From the NCBI GenBank assembly GCA_032718475.1, contig JAUCBJ010001851.1, forward strand, positions 1-46,463: a stretch of 46,463 nucleotides of DNA. Direction: 5' to 3'. The notes below the pieces were generated by a model. That model ran no database searches. It saw only the letters and a list, made by a program, of their open reading frames with translations, and had not been told where the DNA came from. This DNA comes from Nemertoderma westbladi. Its lineage: Eukaryota > Xenacoelomorpha > Nemertodermatida > Nemertodermatidae. This document shows, in pieces, positions 1 through 11,549 of this stretch. The position numbers and the translations under genes are program-made. Positions within the stretch are counted from its first letter, which is position 1. The number at the start of each line of letters is the position of its first letter.

Positions 1-1250
1 GGCCGCTGTTGGGAGACGAAGTTACCGATACGACAGTAACGGGGCCAGATCTCACCATCAAGAAGAATACCCGCTTCTTCATCTTTACAGCTGATAATGA
101 ACGAACAGTACGAACAGTTGGTTTGGATCCAATGGCCATACACTTGATATCCAGGTTAACGTTACACTTTACGTAAGCCGTAATCTCCTGAGCTTGAACC
201 TCGTGGGCACAACCAGTTAAGAACAACTTGCGAAGTGGCTGAACAGTGGCAAACCCCAATGAGCTGGACTTACCATAAATGTATTTTGTTCGATGACCCG
301 GTGGCTGCGAGCGACGCCCGTCATCCCCAGATCTGCGAGCCGGTATTTTGTGAGCACTCTTTGGTTTCTTATCCTTAACTGGTTTGCCGGCACGCCCAAC
401 CTTGACGTATGGCACCCGCCATCCCCTCTGTGGGCCGGCAGGGAAGAGGTAGTCACATTCAACTGAATTGGACGTGGTATGACCTCTTCGATCGATGCAG
501 TAGACTCAGAGTTGGAATCCAGCTGATCGGTACCGGTAAGGTCAGGTACCAAATAAATTGACTTAGGGGTAGGTTTCTTCTCTCTCTGCCTATTGGACTT
601 GGACACAGAATTAACAGCCTCCGCGACATTCAGACCACCAGAGACCGAACTGAGGCCTGTACTAGTACAGGTGCCGGTAGCAGTATCGGGGGTTGCAGCA
701 GAACAGCTGACGACAGTCAGGGTGTTTAGGTTACTCTCCATCACTGCAATACGATCCTGGAGAGAGCTAACCATGTTTAGAAGGAACAGCATATCAGAGT
801 CTGTGGACCCAAACGGCGGGATAACAGATAGATCGCATAGAATGAAAATTGGCCTAGGTTCCAAGGACTGGAACCCTGGAAATTCGAACATCTCTAAGAT
901 ATCTTTTACAATAAGTTTCCTCATATCCTCACCTTGTTTCCTGTTCTTCGCGAAGCTCTGTTTCGAAAGACCAGCTCTCCTCTCATTCAAGCTACCCGAA
1001 CCTGACGATAGCAACTCTAAGATAAGGGTCTTGGCCTCCTTCAGCAGCGCATCTGGAAACTTTGGCCACGGCCCAATGACAGCGGCAATTGAGTTGGGGT
1101 GCAACCCACGGGTGTGGGCAGTCCAGATGTAGGCTAAAATATCATTCCCTACATGACAGCAGGGACTAACAGCAACATCAGGTGGTATGGTTATACTTGC
1201 TGTGGTGCAGTATTGTACCAGGGTCCGGGACCGGGGTAGGTTACTGCAGA
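1..1250 (-). pseudogene. LINE ORF1 protein, frameshifted, continues off the left edge
   Basis: Minus-strand frame open from a stop near 1256 down to about 430, continued in a second frame (about 430 to 75) and a third (75 to 1). The middle part has the signature of a non-LTR retrotransposon ORF1: 'IYGKSSSLGFATVQPLRKLF', then 'LFLTGCAHEVQAQEITAYVK' and, after the last frameshift, an 'EIWPRYCRIGNF' segment. This matches the RRM-like C-terminal domain (LF-sR----I--Y---WP) of ORF1 RNA-binding proteins in CR1/Jockey-type elements. The first 150 codons are Leu/Ser-rich and not recognised. The ORF2 endonuclease/RT would lie outside the window to the left. The first AUG is unclear; the frame stays open well upstream of the TTG at about 1104. 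Two frameshifts mean it is not expected to make a full protein. Sure that it is LINE ORF1-like; clade unsure. Confidence 0.65.
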
Positions 1251-1979
1251 TTTAGTATCATTCATTGTAAAGTATTGGAATATAGTGAATGTTGAAACAA
1301 CAACAGCAGGTTCCCGGAAACGCGATCCCTCCAAATATCCAATATATTCGACTATCGAGAAATGGTTGAGAAATGAGAAATGTCTGAGAAATGGTTGACT
1401 TTGTTAGAATTAAAATTGGCTGAGTCATGGAATACTAAATATACATATACTGTATATTTAGTATTCCATGGGTGAGTCAATGTTCTGGGTAATAACATAG
1501 TTTTAGTGTATGTCTTTTCTCAAATTGTTACTCACCATATCGATAATTGAAAGATATTGTCGGACAATGTTAGAGAAAGTGAGTGGCAAACACTGTTGGA
1601 CAATATAACACAGGCGGTTCGAGTAAATTACGTCAAATAAAGATACAAAAAAAACAAAGAAAGAAAAGATACAAGAAACGTTAAAGATATATTCTTTGAC
1701 ATAATAACTTCTATGATAAACTATTACTACATAATGAAATTTTTCTAGAATAAAAAGAACAATTCCAGTAAACAGAAAACATTGCTGATAAAGTTTTTAC
1801 ATTTATTAAAAATTCAATTTCATTGATAAAAATAATGAATCTATAAACTATGCAGGAGTGGGAAATAATCTCTGCTATAAGAACTTTTTAAGAAACGAGA
1901 ATAAAGACACAAATATTAAAAAAAATACCTCGTAATGAACATTGTAAGAACATAGATTAGATTTCATTATTAGCAGCCA
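1251..1979. other. AT-rich non-coding spacer between two opposed LINEs
   Basis: No reading frame of note. It holds one strong hairpin (1426-1470, listed separately) and A/T-rich runs around 1640-1950 upstream of the plus-strand LINE. Part of it may be the 5' UTR of one or both flanking LINEs, which point away from each other. Confidence 0.5.
1426..1470. repeat. Perfect hairpin, 20-bp arms, 5-nt loop
   Basis: Positions 1426-1445 are the exact reverse complement of 1451-1470, with TATAC between. The arms run from CATGGAATAC inward to TATACA. Outside the arms TGAGT/GTGAGTCA is repeated in direct orientation on both sides. It could be a tiny snap-back element or part of a LINE 5' UTR. Confidence 0.8.
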
Positions 1980-1999
1980 GCTGCTGAAAACACACTGAC

Positions 2000-3269
2000 A
2001 TGACTGAAGGAAGTGTAGCTGATACCAGTACTACCAGTACCGGCGCTGGTACTGCCAATCAGACTGGAAATAGTAGTAGTAATGGGAATATAGTAATTGT
2101 AAATGCATGTCTAACTCTGATTATGCAAGGTATGTCTTCGAGCACAATGGATCGGGGTAGTTCGTATCGTTCTAACGAGATTTACACCAGAGGAAATTTT
2201 CGCGGCCAAGGTACAACTGTTCGAAAAGTTCGACGTAGAGGTAGTCAATAGGAGAGATACTCATGAAAGGTTAGCTAGTACTGCAAATGTTAAGGACATT
2301 CTGGACAAACTGAGAGAACTAGATCATGGCGGACTATTACCCACTATCGCTACAGCTGCACTCGATGCACTGTCTCTACCAGTTATCAAAGAAGCAGACA
2401 TGGATGTTGATATCGCAATCGCTGACAATCGAACCGGCATGTCATTAGTAAACGATAGTATTGAGAAATTGGACAATTTAGTAAACGATGAAATAAAGGG
2501 ATTGGAAGGTAGGCTGCTGAAGCAAATACAGAAGAATGTAGGTCAACCAGTACCGGTACAACCTACACCTGGCCACAACCTACCGTTACAGACTGAGAGA
2601 GTAGGTCAATCTTCCAGTATGTTAAGTTACCCTCCGCAGACTTTGAGAAGTGGAATGGCCGGGCCCGCCGTACGTCCGCCGTATTCATCGGTACTAACCA
2701 CTGTAGCCAGCTCCACTGGAACAAGTAGAGTAAATAATCCGCACGGATCACAGCGAGAAGAATGGGGAGCTACTCCAACAGGTACTCCAAATAGTGCTAG
2801 AGGCAGTGTGAAGCGATATCGGCAATCAACTCCACCTGGGATGGATGAAGAAGGCTACCAATTAGTTACCAATAGGCGATATAAACGTAATGATGGTAAA
2901 CAGAGAGCAAATATGGTGGTAGGAACCCGAGGCGCGGACCAATCGAACTCAAATGTGACTTTACGCGCAGCCCCGAGCCAGTTATTCGTAAATCGATGTG
3001 ATGCAGACACGACAATAGCCGATATCGAGTCATGTTTGGCTGCAGTAAATGTGAAGGCGAGGAAGGTGGAGAAGAATACGCACAAAGACGCCGAAATGGC
3101 TAGTTTCAAAGTAACAGTGGCGACCACTCAGCTTGTAGCGTGTCTCCAGCCAGAGACATGGCCAGCCCGTGTATATGTCCGAGAATGGTTCACAGCTAGC
3201 CATAGACAATTCCAGCCACGTCGAGAGGACTTCTCACAGTCGCGGAGGGAAGCTTCGTCACATTCTTGA
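2000..3269 (+). pseudogene. LINE ORF1 protein with one frameshift
   Basis: Two overlapping frames form one ORF1: ATG at 2000 to about 2215, then the +1 frame from about 2215 to the stop at 3267-3269. The frame upstream of the ATG at 2400 is open and reads through coiled-coil-like sequence (VKDILDKLRELD), so 2400 is not the true start. The N-terminus is Ser/Thr/Gly-rich (STTSTGAGT). The C-terminus carries the ORF1 RRM-like signature, 'SQLFVNRCDADTTIADIESC' followed by 'MASFKVTVATTQ' and a 'WPARVYVREWF' segment. Expected role: RNA-binding chaperone of the LINE ribonucleoprotein. About 420 codons in all, a usual length for such ORF1 proteins. Confidence 0.75.
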
Positions 3270-3322
3270 CGAGACTTAGGACTGATAAGTCAGTAATGTG
3301 CCATAACTCAAAAACTTACCAA

Positions 3323-6289
3323 TGGCAGGACTTACTGCTGTAGGTTCTAAACTTACTATAACTTCATATAATTCGACCGGGTTTAGTGCAGATAAAATTG
3401 ATGTAACTAAGTGATCTCATATTTAGTTCAAATATTATGTGTTTGCAAGAACATTTTCTCTTTTTTCTTGCGGTTCTGCTTTTGTACCAGCTCACTATAA
3501 TGATATAAATGGTTCATCAGGGTAGACCTTCTGGTGGATTATGTATTTTATGGCATAAATCAATTGAGAAATACATAATACGCAGAGAAATACACAGTTA
3601 AATTTACCAGGAAAGAAAATGGTTATTTTTAATAGCTATTTTCCGGTGGATGATCTTTCGATGTCCACTGTCAATGATGAGTTATTGTCCATTCTCAATG
3701 ATGTTGCTACAGTAATTTCGCAAACAAATTGCTCAAATATTTTATGGTGTGGCGATTTCAATGCCGATTTTATTCGTTCGACTATGCATTATCGTAAAGT
3801 GCGTGAATTTATAGATTGTCATTCTTTACATGTTATTTGGGACACGATCCCCATTGATTATACATATGTACATACTGTAAATGATGTAGCCTTTAAGTCA
3901 ACTATTGATCATTTTGTTGTCAGTGAATCACTATTTAATTGCAATTTCAATGCAGATGTTTTGCATCTAGGTAATAATTTGTCCAACCATAGCCAAATAT
4001 ATTTTAAAGTTGAAGTAGATGATTTAGACTACACAGAACAAGATGAAGTTAGACCTAATAGGTCTAACTATAGTAAAGCATCAGATGACCAGAAACATGA
4101 GTTTCAGCGTAGACTTGATGACAGGTTAAATGGTTTAACAGTGCCATCTTGTGTCGTTGGTTGTAGTAATGCTTTTTGTTCATCTATTGAGCATATAATG
4201 TTAATTGAGCAATATATGTTAAATGTGCTTGATTCTATCGAGATAGCAGCCGAGTGTTTATCTCAGAGTGGAGGATCGGTCAATAGCGATGCTACACAGG
4301 GTGAAATTATGCCTGGGTGGAATACTCATGTAAAACAATATAAAACAGATGCAACTTGTTATCGTGGAAGATGCCTCACAGGGCAATTTGTTTCATCTAC
4401 GCCAACTCAATATAAATATGCGGTGCGCAGGTTGAAGAAAATGACGGATAAAATAAAAAGGGAGAAACTTTTAGAGGCTGCTATCTCTGGTAATTCTAGA
4501 ATTTTTGACGAGATTCGTGATTTATGTGTGTGCAGTAATGTACAAAGTAGTGCTGTAGACGGTGAAACCGAGGCTCAGCATATAGCCAATAATTTTTATC
4601 GGATTTACAAAGAATTGTATAATCAAAGTAGTGAGGTTGAATATGACAGTTTGCTTAATGATATGAATAATATTATTCGTGATAATGATTTGATAACTAG
4701 TACGGCAGTAACAGTTGATGATGTTAAGGATGCAATGCAAAGGCTAAAAAGTCCGAAAAGTGACGTATTTTATAGTTTCGATTCGGATTCATTAATTAAT
4801 GGTGGCGATGTATTCTTCGAACATATAGCAAAGTTATTTAATATATTTTTAACTCATGGTATGATACCTAAATGTTTATTGTCTATTGCGTTAATTCCAA
4901 TTATAAAGAATAAGTTGGGAAATATTGCGTCTTCCAGTAATTATCGTGCAATTGCTGTAGCGTCATTGGTTTTAAAGATATTCGAGTTAGTTATATTAAC
5001 TACACAGGGTAGTAAGTTAGATTTGCATGACTTGCAATTTGGGTATCAGCCGCTGTCCAGCACTGTATTATGCTCTTGGACAGCGACTGAGGCTATAAAT
5101 AATTATTTAAGACAGTCAACGCCAGTTTATTCATGTCTTCTGGATTTCACCAAGGCATTTGACTTGGTGGAATGGAAGAAATTATTCTTGGAACTTATTA
5201 AAAAGGGTATTAATAGTTTATATTTAAGGTGCCTATGATATATTTACTGTAATCAGACTTGTTTTGTGCGATGGAATATGCTTAAGTCCGATGCATTTAC
5301 AATTGGCAATGGGGTAAGACAGGGGTCGTGTATATCTCCGATTCTGTTTTGCGTTATATTGAACATTCTTATTAATCGATTAAAAGATTCGAATGTAGGT
5401 TGTTTTATTGGTAGTCATTACTTTGGTTGTTTGGCTTATGCCGACGACGTTTTGTTGTTGTGTCCGTCGGTATCGGGTTTACAGTTTATGATAGACATTT
5501 GTGAAAAGTTTTGTGCAGAATTTAAGCTGCGCCTGAGTGTTAATGTAAATCAATCAAAGTGTAAATCGAAATGTATACCCTTTAATTTTAATTGGTGCCC
5601 TCCTCAGGTAAATATTGTTGTTTCTGGAATTTCGTTACCATGGGTACGACAGGCAACCCATTTGGGAATTGTCCTGGACTATAGGTGCAATTTGGCTGCG
5701 GATACACTCATGAAACGTGGACAAACTAGCAAATTTGAGACAAGAATTCTATTTTGCAGACTCATATTGTTTGACTAATATACAGAGAATTTATGTTACT
5801 AGTTTTTATCGCAGCCCGGTATGGGACTTGTTTTCACATGAATGCGCCAGGATATTTACTGCATGGAATAATAATATACATATGATTTGGGGTCTTCCCT
5901 TTACTGCACATAGGTTTATAGTTGAACGTTTAACACATTTTTCACATCCACGGGTAATGCTCTGCAGGCGCTTTTTGAATTTTTCTAGAACGATTATTAC
6001 ATCTTGTAAATTGCCCGTTAGATTTCTATCATATCTTACATTGTTTGACTGTAGAAGTAAGTGTGGTCTCAATCTTAGAAGATTATGTAATGAACTTGAT
6101 CAACCTTACTTATATAAATTATGTGCTAATGATATAAATAAGTTGAAGTATATTTATATTGATAATTCTCAGTTATGGCGCGTAAATTGCTGTCGCGATA
6201 TAATTAAGTGCATAACTGGTCCAGACTTTGTTGACGGTTTCTCTGAAGAAGAATTACGTTATATGTTAACTTATGTTGCTTCATATTAG
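3323..6289 (+). pseudogene. LINE ORF2: endonuclease plus reverse transcriptase, interrupted
   Basis: Degraded ORF2. The endonuclease N-terminus starts near 3323 (MAGLTAVGSKLTITSYNSTG, then a stop near 3410 and frame changes, with 'GRPSGGLCILWHK' near 3525). From 3619 the frame is open: 'ILWCGDFNADF' (endonuclease), 'STIDHFVVSES', then RT with 'LLDFTKAFDLVEW'. An in-frame TGA lies at 5236-5238; the same frame resumes with 'GNGVRQGSCISPILF' and the catalytic box 'LAYADDVLLL' near 5440. A frameshift at about 5717-5778 leads into the C-terminal region ending at 6289, which has 'FYRSPVWDLFSHECARIFTAW' style sequence typical of these LINEs. Expected role is target-primed reverse transcription. The motifs point to a CR1/L2-like clade rather than RTE; exact clade unsure. 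Confidence 0.85.
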
Positions 6290-6520
6290 TATAGTTTCGA
6301 TGGTGTGTTTATATTATACTGCTGTATTCTTACTCTATTTAAGTATGGTTGTTTATATATTTTCTACTGTACTTAATTCTACTTTTTAAGTATTATACTG
6401 TTACTGTTACTGTTACTTACTTACCGGTACAATTATTGTGCTCTCTATACAGTAGATTCTCATTACTTTATGCTGTTCCCAGCTTGCTGGTGTACGAAAA
6501 TAAACGAAATAAATAAATAG
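6290..6520 (+). other. LINE 3' UTR and AAATA-rich tail
   Basis: Non-coding, AT-rich sequence after the ORF2 stop. It ends in CGAAAATAAACGAAATAAAT with no further LINE sequence beyond about 6520. It contains TACTGTTACTG short repeats and TTACCGGTA. Confidence 0.6.
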
Positions 6521-6871
6521 GCCCTATTTATAATTTATTTACTCCAACATTAATAAGTACCAATTTTATAACATGGAAATGTAGACATAATCGCCTCAAC
6601 CGTTAAGCATTGCAATAGAAGGTCCGTGACTTGGAATCCCATCCCTCGCTGCCAGTAGTGCCCCCACATAGCGCCACCAACTCTTCCATCCATTGGTTAA
6701 GATTGGTATCGTCCTTAGCAACGAACAACCACCACACAGGGCTGACTCTTTAACATTTAAAGTTTATTTAACATATTAACAATTTTAATAATATTATTTC
6801 ATACAATAAGCAGGACAAAATAATCTCCACTCCAGTTAAAGTTTAACGGTATATACTATATATTCGTCATC
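6521..6871. other. Non-coding stretch between LINE tail and the DUF4806-like 3' end
   Basis: No open frame recognised. If the minus-strand transposon model is right, this is the 3' UTR and end of that old element; I could not find its terminal repeat here. Confidence 0.4.
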
Positions 6872-7126
6872 TTACTCATCGCTGTCGCTTTCAAGTATTA
6901 TTGCCTTTCTTTTATTCTTTTGTGGTTCCGGTTCTTCAACAACTTCATTACCAGTACCAGTATTATTTGACTTCTAACATACGCTTATCTGTCATGACAT
7001 GAATCGCATCCCTTATCTCGGTTTCCACACGAGATTTAGAAAAATCCGGGTTCTTTCCATTTGCCTTTATAATCAACGACACAACTCGATAAGGGAAATT
7101 TTTTTCCCTTTAGAGGATTTTCCACT
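6872..7126 (-). pseudogene. DUF4806-like ORF, 3' piece (cut by BEL/Pao element 1)
   Basis: C-terminal piece of a small protein whose other pieces are at 19677-19774 and 30734-31253. After removing BEL element 1 and one CCACT copy, the frame runs from the middle piece into 'SGKSSKGKK', meets a seven-A run (7101-7107) where one base must shift, then continues 'YRVVSLIIKANGKNPDFSKS' and 'VETEIRDAIHVMTDKRML'. A second one-base shift near 6970 leads into an acidic/basic tail 'KSNNTGTGNEVVEEPEPQ' ending in ESDSDE and a TAA at 6872-6874. The pattern (VR-L-LIT-E-A---SGK--K, I-KAN, VE-EIRDAI) resembles DUF4806, a domain of unknown function often seen in transposon-associated animal proteins. Function unknown; assignment from memory of the pattern. 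Confidence 0.5.
7122..7126. repeat. Target-site duplication CCACT, left copy (BEL element 1)
   Basis: CCACT directly precedes the left LTR (TGTACG...). The matching copy is at 19677-19681, directly after the right LTR. Five bases fits BEL/Pao integration. Confidence 0.9.
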
Positions 7127-8395
7127 TGTACGTGCTTTTGAAGACCTTTAGCAGTTTAACCTGCCAAAATTTATATGTCTTTTGGTTTATAAACAGACTT
7201 TAGAAGTTGACAAATATTTAATACCAATAAACACAACATTAGCAGAAGCCAGCCTAGTGCGCGTCCATTCACCCGCTGGATATACCCGGGAGACTGGATT
7301 CTGAGGGCTTAGATTATTATTGCAGTGTAAGCTTACTGTATTATTCGATTGATCGTTAATAATTAATTTCTGACTAATATTATTCACTTTCGGGAAATAT
7401 TAACAGTTCCTTTAGGATGTGGCGCTCTATCTAGGTAAACAGAGATATGACTTATACTAATCACAACGGTAAGTCGATAAGGCTTATGATTCACGTATGA
7501 GGCGCATTCTTTAGGAAATGCTTAGTTATCAATCACAATCAGGCACACTACCGGTAACACACAATACTGCTCACTAATTTGCCGACCGTCAATGAATTTT
7601 ATCATATACAAAGAGAACAGCAACGGACTCATGTAGTGCTTATCAAATAGCATTAAATTCACTACAAACCACAATAATATAAGTCGCAATCGCTATATAT
7701 AACCCGTCTCTCTAACCTGTAGTGTATCAAGAAAATTGGGAAATTTGGGTTCTTTATAAATGTTCTCCAAATAATATTCAACCAACTAATACAAAATATG
7801 ACAACAGTAAAAAGCATTAAGACGGTAGGTTAAGATATGATATGACAATGTATGTGCCGATTGAGTCGAGTTGATTGAGTTGTGATAACAGTTATACGCT
7901 CTATAATTTAAGCCTACTAATGTTTCTTCTAAAGTATGAAAACGAATTGACTCTAGAGCCGGTGTTCCTGGCCTAGATAGAAACAACACAACAGTATCAA
8001 GAAAAAACCGTAAGACTGAACACTCCTAGTATGATCGGCCGAATATCTCCACATCGACAGAAAAAATCGCTCTGATTGGCTTAAGCTAAACAAAGAACCA
8101 TGTGTCCAATGGCCGTTTCCATGTCAGCAACCAGCTGTTAGATGTCGTAATCTGAATCATCAAGGCTAAGCTGTGTAAAGGTATTTGGTGCATTGCGGGT
8201 TTTTTGCCTTACCATGTCCGCCAAAGCACGTATATAGAAGAATGACTTTTATGTCCGTTAAAACACCTATAACGGTACCTTGCGGGCGAGGGGAATATAT
8301 ATATAGTTAGAGAGCCTTTTAGAGTATTCCAGCGCCTGGGGGGAAACTGGATTGCGAAGCAAAAGGGCCAGTTATATCCCACAGAAGCTTTTACA
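7127..8395 (-). repeat. LTR of BEL element 1 (3' LTR in sense)
   Basis: Matches 18408-19676 base for base except at 7133, 7418 and 8101 (constant offset 11,281, no gaps seen). Short reading frames inside it are present in both copies and have no recognisable product. Confidence 0.93.
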
Positions 8396-8405
8396 CCGCT
8401 CCCAG
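8396..8405 (-). other. Likely polypurine tract of BEL element 1
   Basis: On the minus strand the bases next to the 3' LTR read CTGGGAGCGG, a short purine-rich run in the expected position for plus-strand priming. It also fixes the element's orientation. Confidence 0.55.
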
Positions 8406-8473
8406 AAAATGGGATTTGAGTATATAAAATATACAAAATCACAGTTTCTAATATACGTAAATACTCTAAACAG

Positions 8474-9922
8474 TTAGTCTTTCTTGCGCGGACGGCGTTT
8501 ACGCAGTTTTTTAAAGCTAGCCAGAGTCCTTTTCTCTTTGGGGCGAGCCACTTTACAAGGAGGGCTATAACTCCTGGGTGAAGGGTGCAATATGATTGCA
8601 TCAGAGGGTGTAGGATTATGGTCGGTGTATCCGCCAGTCGAAGTACCGGGTTGATTGACATCAACGTCAGGGGAGAGGGGTCTAACGGCTTTGAGAGCTC
8701 GTTTCAAGACAGCCGCTCTTACGGGTCCTTTACGAGTGGTCTGAACGAGGGCCGTGGGTGGACCATAGGCAGTTAGAAACCTCCGGGGTTTAATGGTTCT
8801 TTCCAACTCGCGTTCGCGGGCTCGGTATTCGTAAGGCCGTCGATATACTTCCTGTATCTCGGGGTGTGAGTTAACAAACAAGTCTCCATAGTCCGGATCC
8901 TGACGGATATAATTGATTAAGTTATAGGAATGAAGGTCGCTAGGATTAACACTCCTGAGAAATTTGCGTACGAATTTGGTTGAAATACATTCTCCGACGC
9001 GCTTCAGTAGCTCGTAACTCGATATGCGTGATTTCTGTTCAACCGAAGCGAATAGATAAGGATGGAACGCATAAACTCCTTCGTAAGCGCGTCCGGGATA
9101 ATAGCGATGGCGCGAATCACAATGTAAATCAGCGTTCGCTTCCCAAGCTCTGATGTAACGTAGTGTGATCATTTCATCTACGCTTTCCAAATCGTGATTA
9201 AAAGGGCAATCGAAACTGGCGTGTCCCTTTAGTTGACAATGGTGACATTGAGTCATAAATTGAGGGCAAACCGCAAAAATGTGCAAGTTATTGAGTCTGC
9301 AATATGCGCAATAAATTTCCATAGTCGGTTGTTCTTGGAAATAGGAACAGCGGACGTTTGTGTCCATGGGCGTATCATGGTCTCTCGATGCGCATAACCG
9401 ACAACGTTGCCTAGAAACATAGTTGGCATGTCGATAATCATACGCAGTGAGACACTGGGGACCATGATACCATTCTATGATGTAATCGTTGTCGCTGTTC
9501 CGGGCGCGATAGGCTGAATCTCCTCAGATTCTAGGCGTATTGGTTCGTCTTCCCAGTCTGTTACGAATAGAATTTTCGTGATCTATTTTCGGTTTATCGT
9601 TACGACTCCGCTGGGTATGATATTTAAATAGAACCATTTCCCTTTCGGTGTCTACATCGTCCGTATCATGTAAATCGATAGGATGGCCGGTAGTTAGGAA
9701 GTCCATATACGTACCATTACGATGCGTATAGCGAGCGGTGAATTTTCGATAGTCCAATTCACGCGTAAGTTGCTCTTGGGACATCGGCGGTTCGATATAA
9801 CGACCATCGTCCTCCGTAATGGTTGGATCGGCTTCATCGCGTATCAAGCTATCCACAAATGCTTGTAAAGGTAGAGTATATCGCTCCCTGATACCAAGAT
9901 CATCTTCTATCAACTCCGTCAT
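8474..9922 (-). CDS. Unknown cysteine-rich 3' ORF of BEL element 1, split by one TGA
   Basis: One continuous minus-strand frame of 483 codons with a single in-frame TGA at 9524-9526. The first part is 132 codons from the ATG at 9922; after the TGA the frame stays open to the stop at 8474. The N-terminal part is acidic (TELIEDDLGIRERY; DLHDTDDVDTE). The middle has repeated cysteine pairs: RQRCRLCASRDHD, then IYCAYC, then a CPQF--QCHHC-LKGHASFDC cluster, suggesting two or more zinc-binding sites. The C-terminus is Arg/Lys/Pro-rich, ending RKRRPRKKD, which suggests nucleic-acid binding or nuclear localisation. No signal peptide or membrane segment is visible, so it does not look like an envelope protein despite its position. 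Not recognised as any known family. The TGA may be a mutation or a read-through site. Confidence 0.7.
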
Positions 9923-11549
9923 ATCTGCTATCTGAGTTTATTAATATTGTAATGAGTTTATGTTTAGGCGAGCGGGCGTCGCTGCCTACCTCTCTTCGCC
10001 CCGGACAGTGGGATTCTCAGCGCCGATGTACCGTCGTCGCGGTGTTTACGCCAACATGTAGCAACATCACGACAACGATAACCGGCACAAGTCACTCCAC
10101 TGTCCGTCCCAAAGGCTTGAATCCACTTTAGGTTCTTTCTATAGGAGAGTTGGGCTACTTTCACAATTGCGACTAGCTACTGTAAACATACTTTAGCAGT
10201 AACATTCACCTATAAACGCACAAATTCCACACATCTGTCACCAATTGTACACATACAGGCCATTTGTCCGTTAGTCAGTGCCTTCCAGAATGTCACGTTA
10301 TTACTGTGTATCTTTGGATACTAACAGTGTGCTATGTATTCTCTATGCTATGCAATGTGACAAGCTTTCTATTGTTCTTTTAACTTGCTTCTAATTCTAG
10401 CGTAGGTGTTGCTATGGTGACATTATGGAATGCTAGCGGTAGAATTAGGGTAATTCTCATGCATACAGATCTGGGATGCTATTTAATAATAATTCTTTAA
10501 TTGTCAATATCCTCTTTATGCATGATTTTATTAATTTTATCGGCTATTGACTATATGTTGGAGATTCTCGCACTCTAATACACTCAATAGGATGAATCTC
10601 CGCTCCCATGATCTATTAATTAATGGAATTTTGGGAATGTTATAAATTGCACAAAATGACAATTTATGAAATTCATTTAAAATACGAATTTGAATTTATT
10701 CCCGTGAATTTTATTATTTGATGTTAAAATTGACACAATTTGATTCCAGAGCAGGTCTGGGGGCATAGGATCCTTAATTCTATGACAATTGTCTTTTAAG
10801 AGTATCGGTAAGTGCTGCGATATCTTAATTGACTAGAGATTTAAAGGATCTGAATTTTACAGATTTTACTAAATATTAAATTAATATTTAAGATGGGCAC
10901 CGATTTATTCCAGAACTTGTCTGGGGACGTTAACCACTGATTCTAGAATTTGTCTTTCAAGTATATCGGTGGGTGCCGCGATATCTTAATCGACTAGAAT
11001 TACAGATGGTCAAAAGGTTTAACAGATTTATTTGCGTTTTACGCTACTGTTATATGGACATCACGCTACTATATGTATTATTTAATATAAGGTAGAAGAG
11101 CAATATCGCACGAAGCAATGTCAGTGTGAAGAGGCAAGTCGTTTCCAAGGTCTACCCAGAGCTTGGTTTAGCCGAGACATGAGGATCTGAACTTTGCATT
11201 CCTAATACTCTGCCTACCAATAATACTTCAGTATAGTAGGAGCTTTATTGTACTTTAATAAGTACGGACATTTCATCTTACTGTAGTCACGTATTTATAA
11301 TATGATACGGACAGTAAGGAAAGAGAACAAATAATTATTTCTTGCCGTCACACTAAATATATTATAAGTAATTACGTACGTAATAAACACTAATATATTG
11401 CACTAATCTACTAAATAATCACTAAAATAACATTCTACTAAATAAAATTAAAGGAAACGATTATAATAAAATTACATAATAATACATACATAAATATAAA
11501 ATAAAAACAAATATAAAATGATATAGTCACACGCCCACTCCATATGTTA
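9923..11549. other. Non-coding interior of BEL element 1
   Basis: AT-rich region between the gag-protease stop and the 3' ORF, where pol would be expected. I see no RT, RNase H or integrase motifs. It contains a diverged direct repeat (10738-10848 and 10904-11002). A 66-codon frame at 9964-10164 is unconvincing. Confidence 0.6.
10738..11002. repeat. Diverged direct repeat, two copies about 165 bp apart
   Basis: Both copies share TTCCAGA-C--GTCTGGGG, ATTCTA-AATT-TCTTT-AAG, TATCGGT and GCGATATCTTAAT-GACTAGA in the same order and orientation. Confidence 0.75.

Larger units (their letters stand above)
1980..6520 (+). mobile_element. APE-type LINE (non-LTR retrotransposon), almost full length, broken
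   Basis: Plus-strand element with ORF1 (2000-3269), an apurinic-type endonuclease plus reverse transcriptase ORF2 (3323-6289), a 3' UTR of about 230 bp, and a tail of AAATAAATAAAT repeats ending near 6520. The order ORF1, EN, RT and the oligo-A-type tail are typical of CR1/L2/Jockey-like elements. The 5' end is placed near 1980 only because ORF1 starts at 2000; no target-site duplication was found. Several frameshifts and stops show it is inactive. Confidence 0.85.

Noticed and set aside
593-1132. Plus-strand 179-codon ORF
   Set aside because: Antisense to the better-supported LINE ORF1 frame; no recognisable motif.
7187-7989. Two identical pairs of short ORFs at 7187-7989 and 18468-19270 as duplicated genes
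   Set aside because: They lie inside the two LTRs of BEL element 1 and have no protein-like features.
8474-9922. Envelope-like gene, judged by its position after pol in BEL element 1
   Set aside because: No signal peptide, transmembrane segment or glycosylation-rich ectodomain; cysteine pairs look zinc-binding instead.
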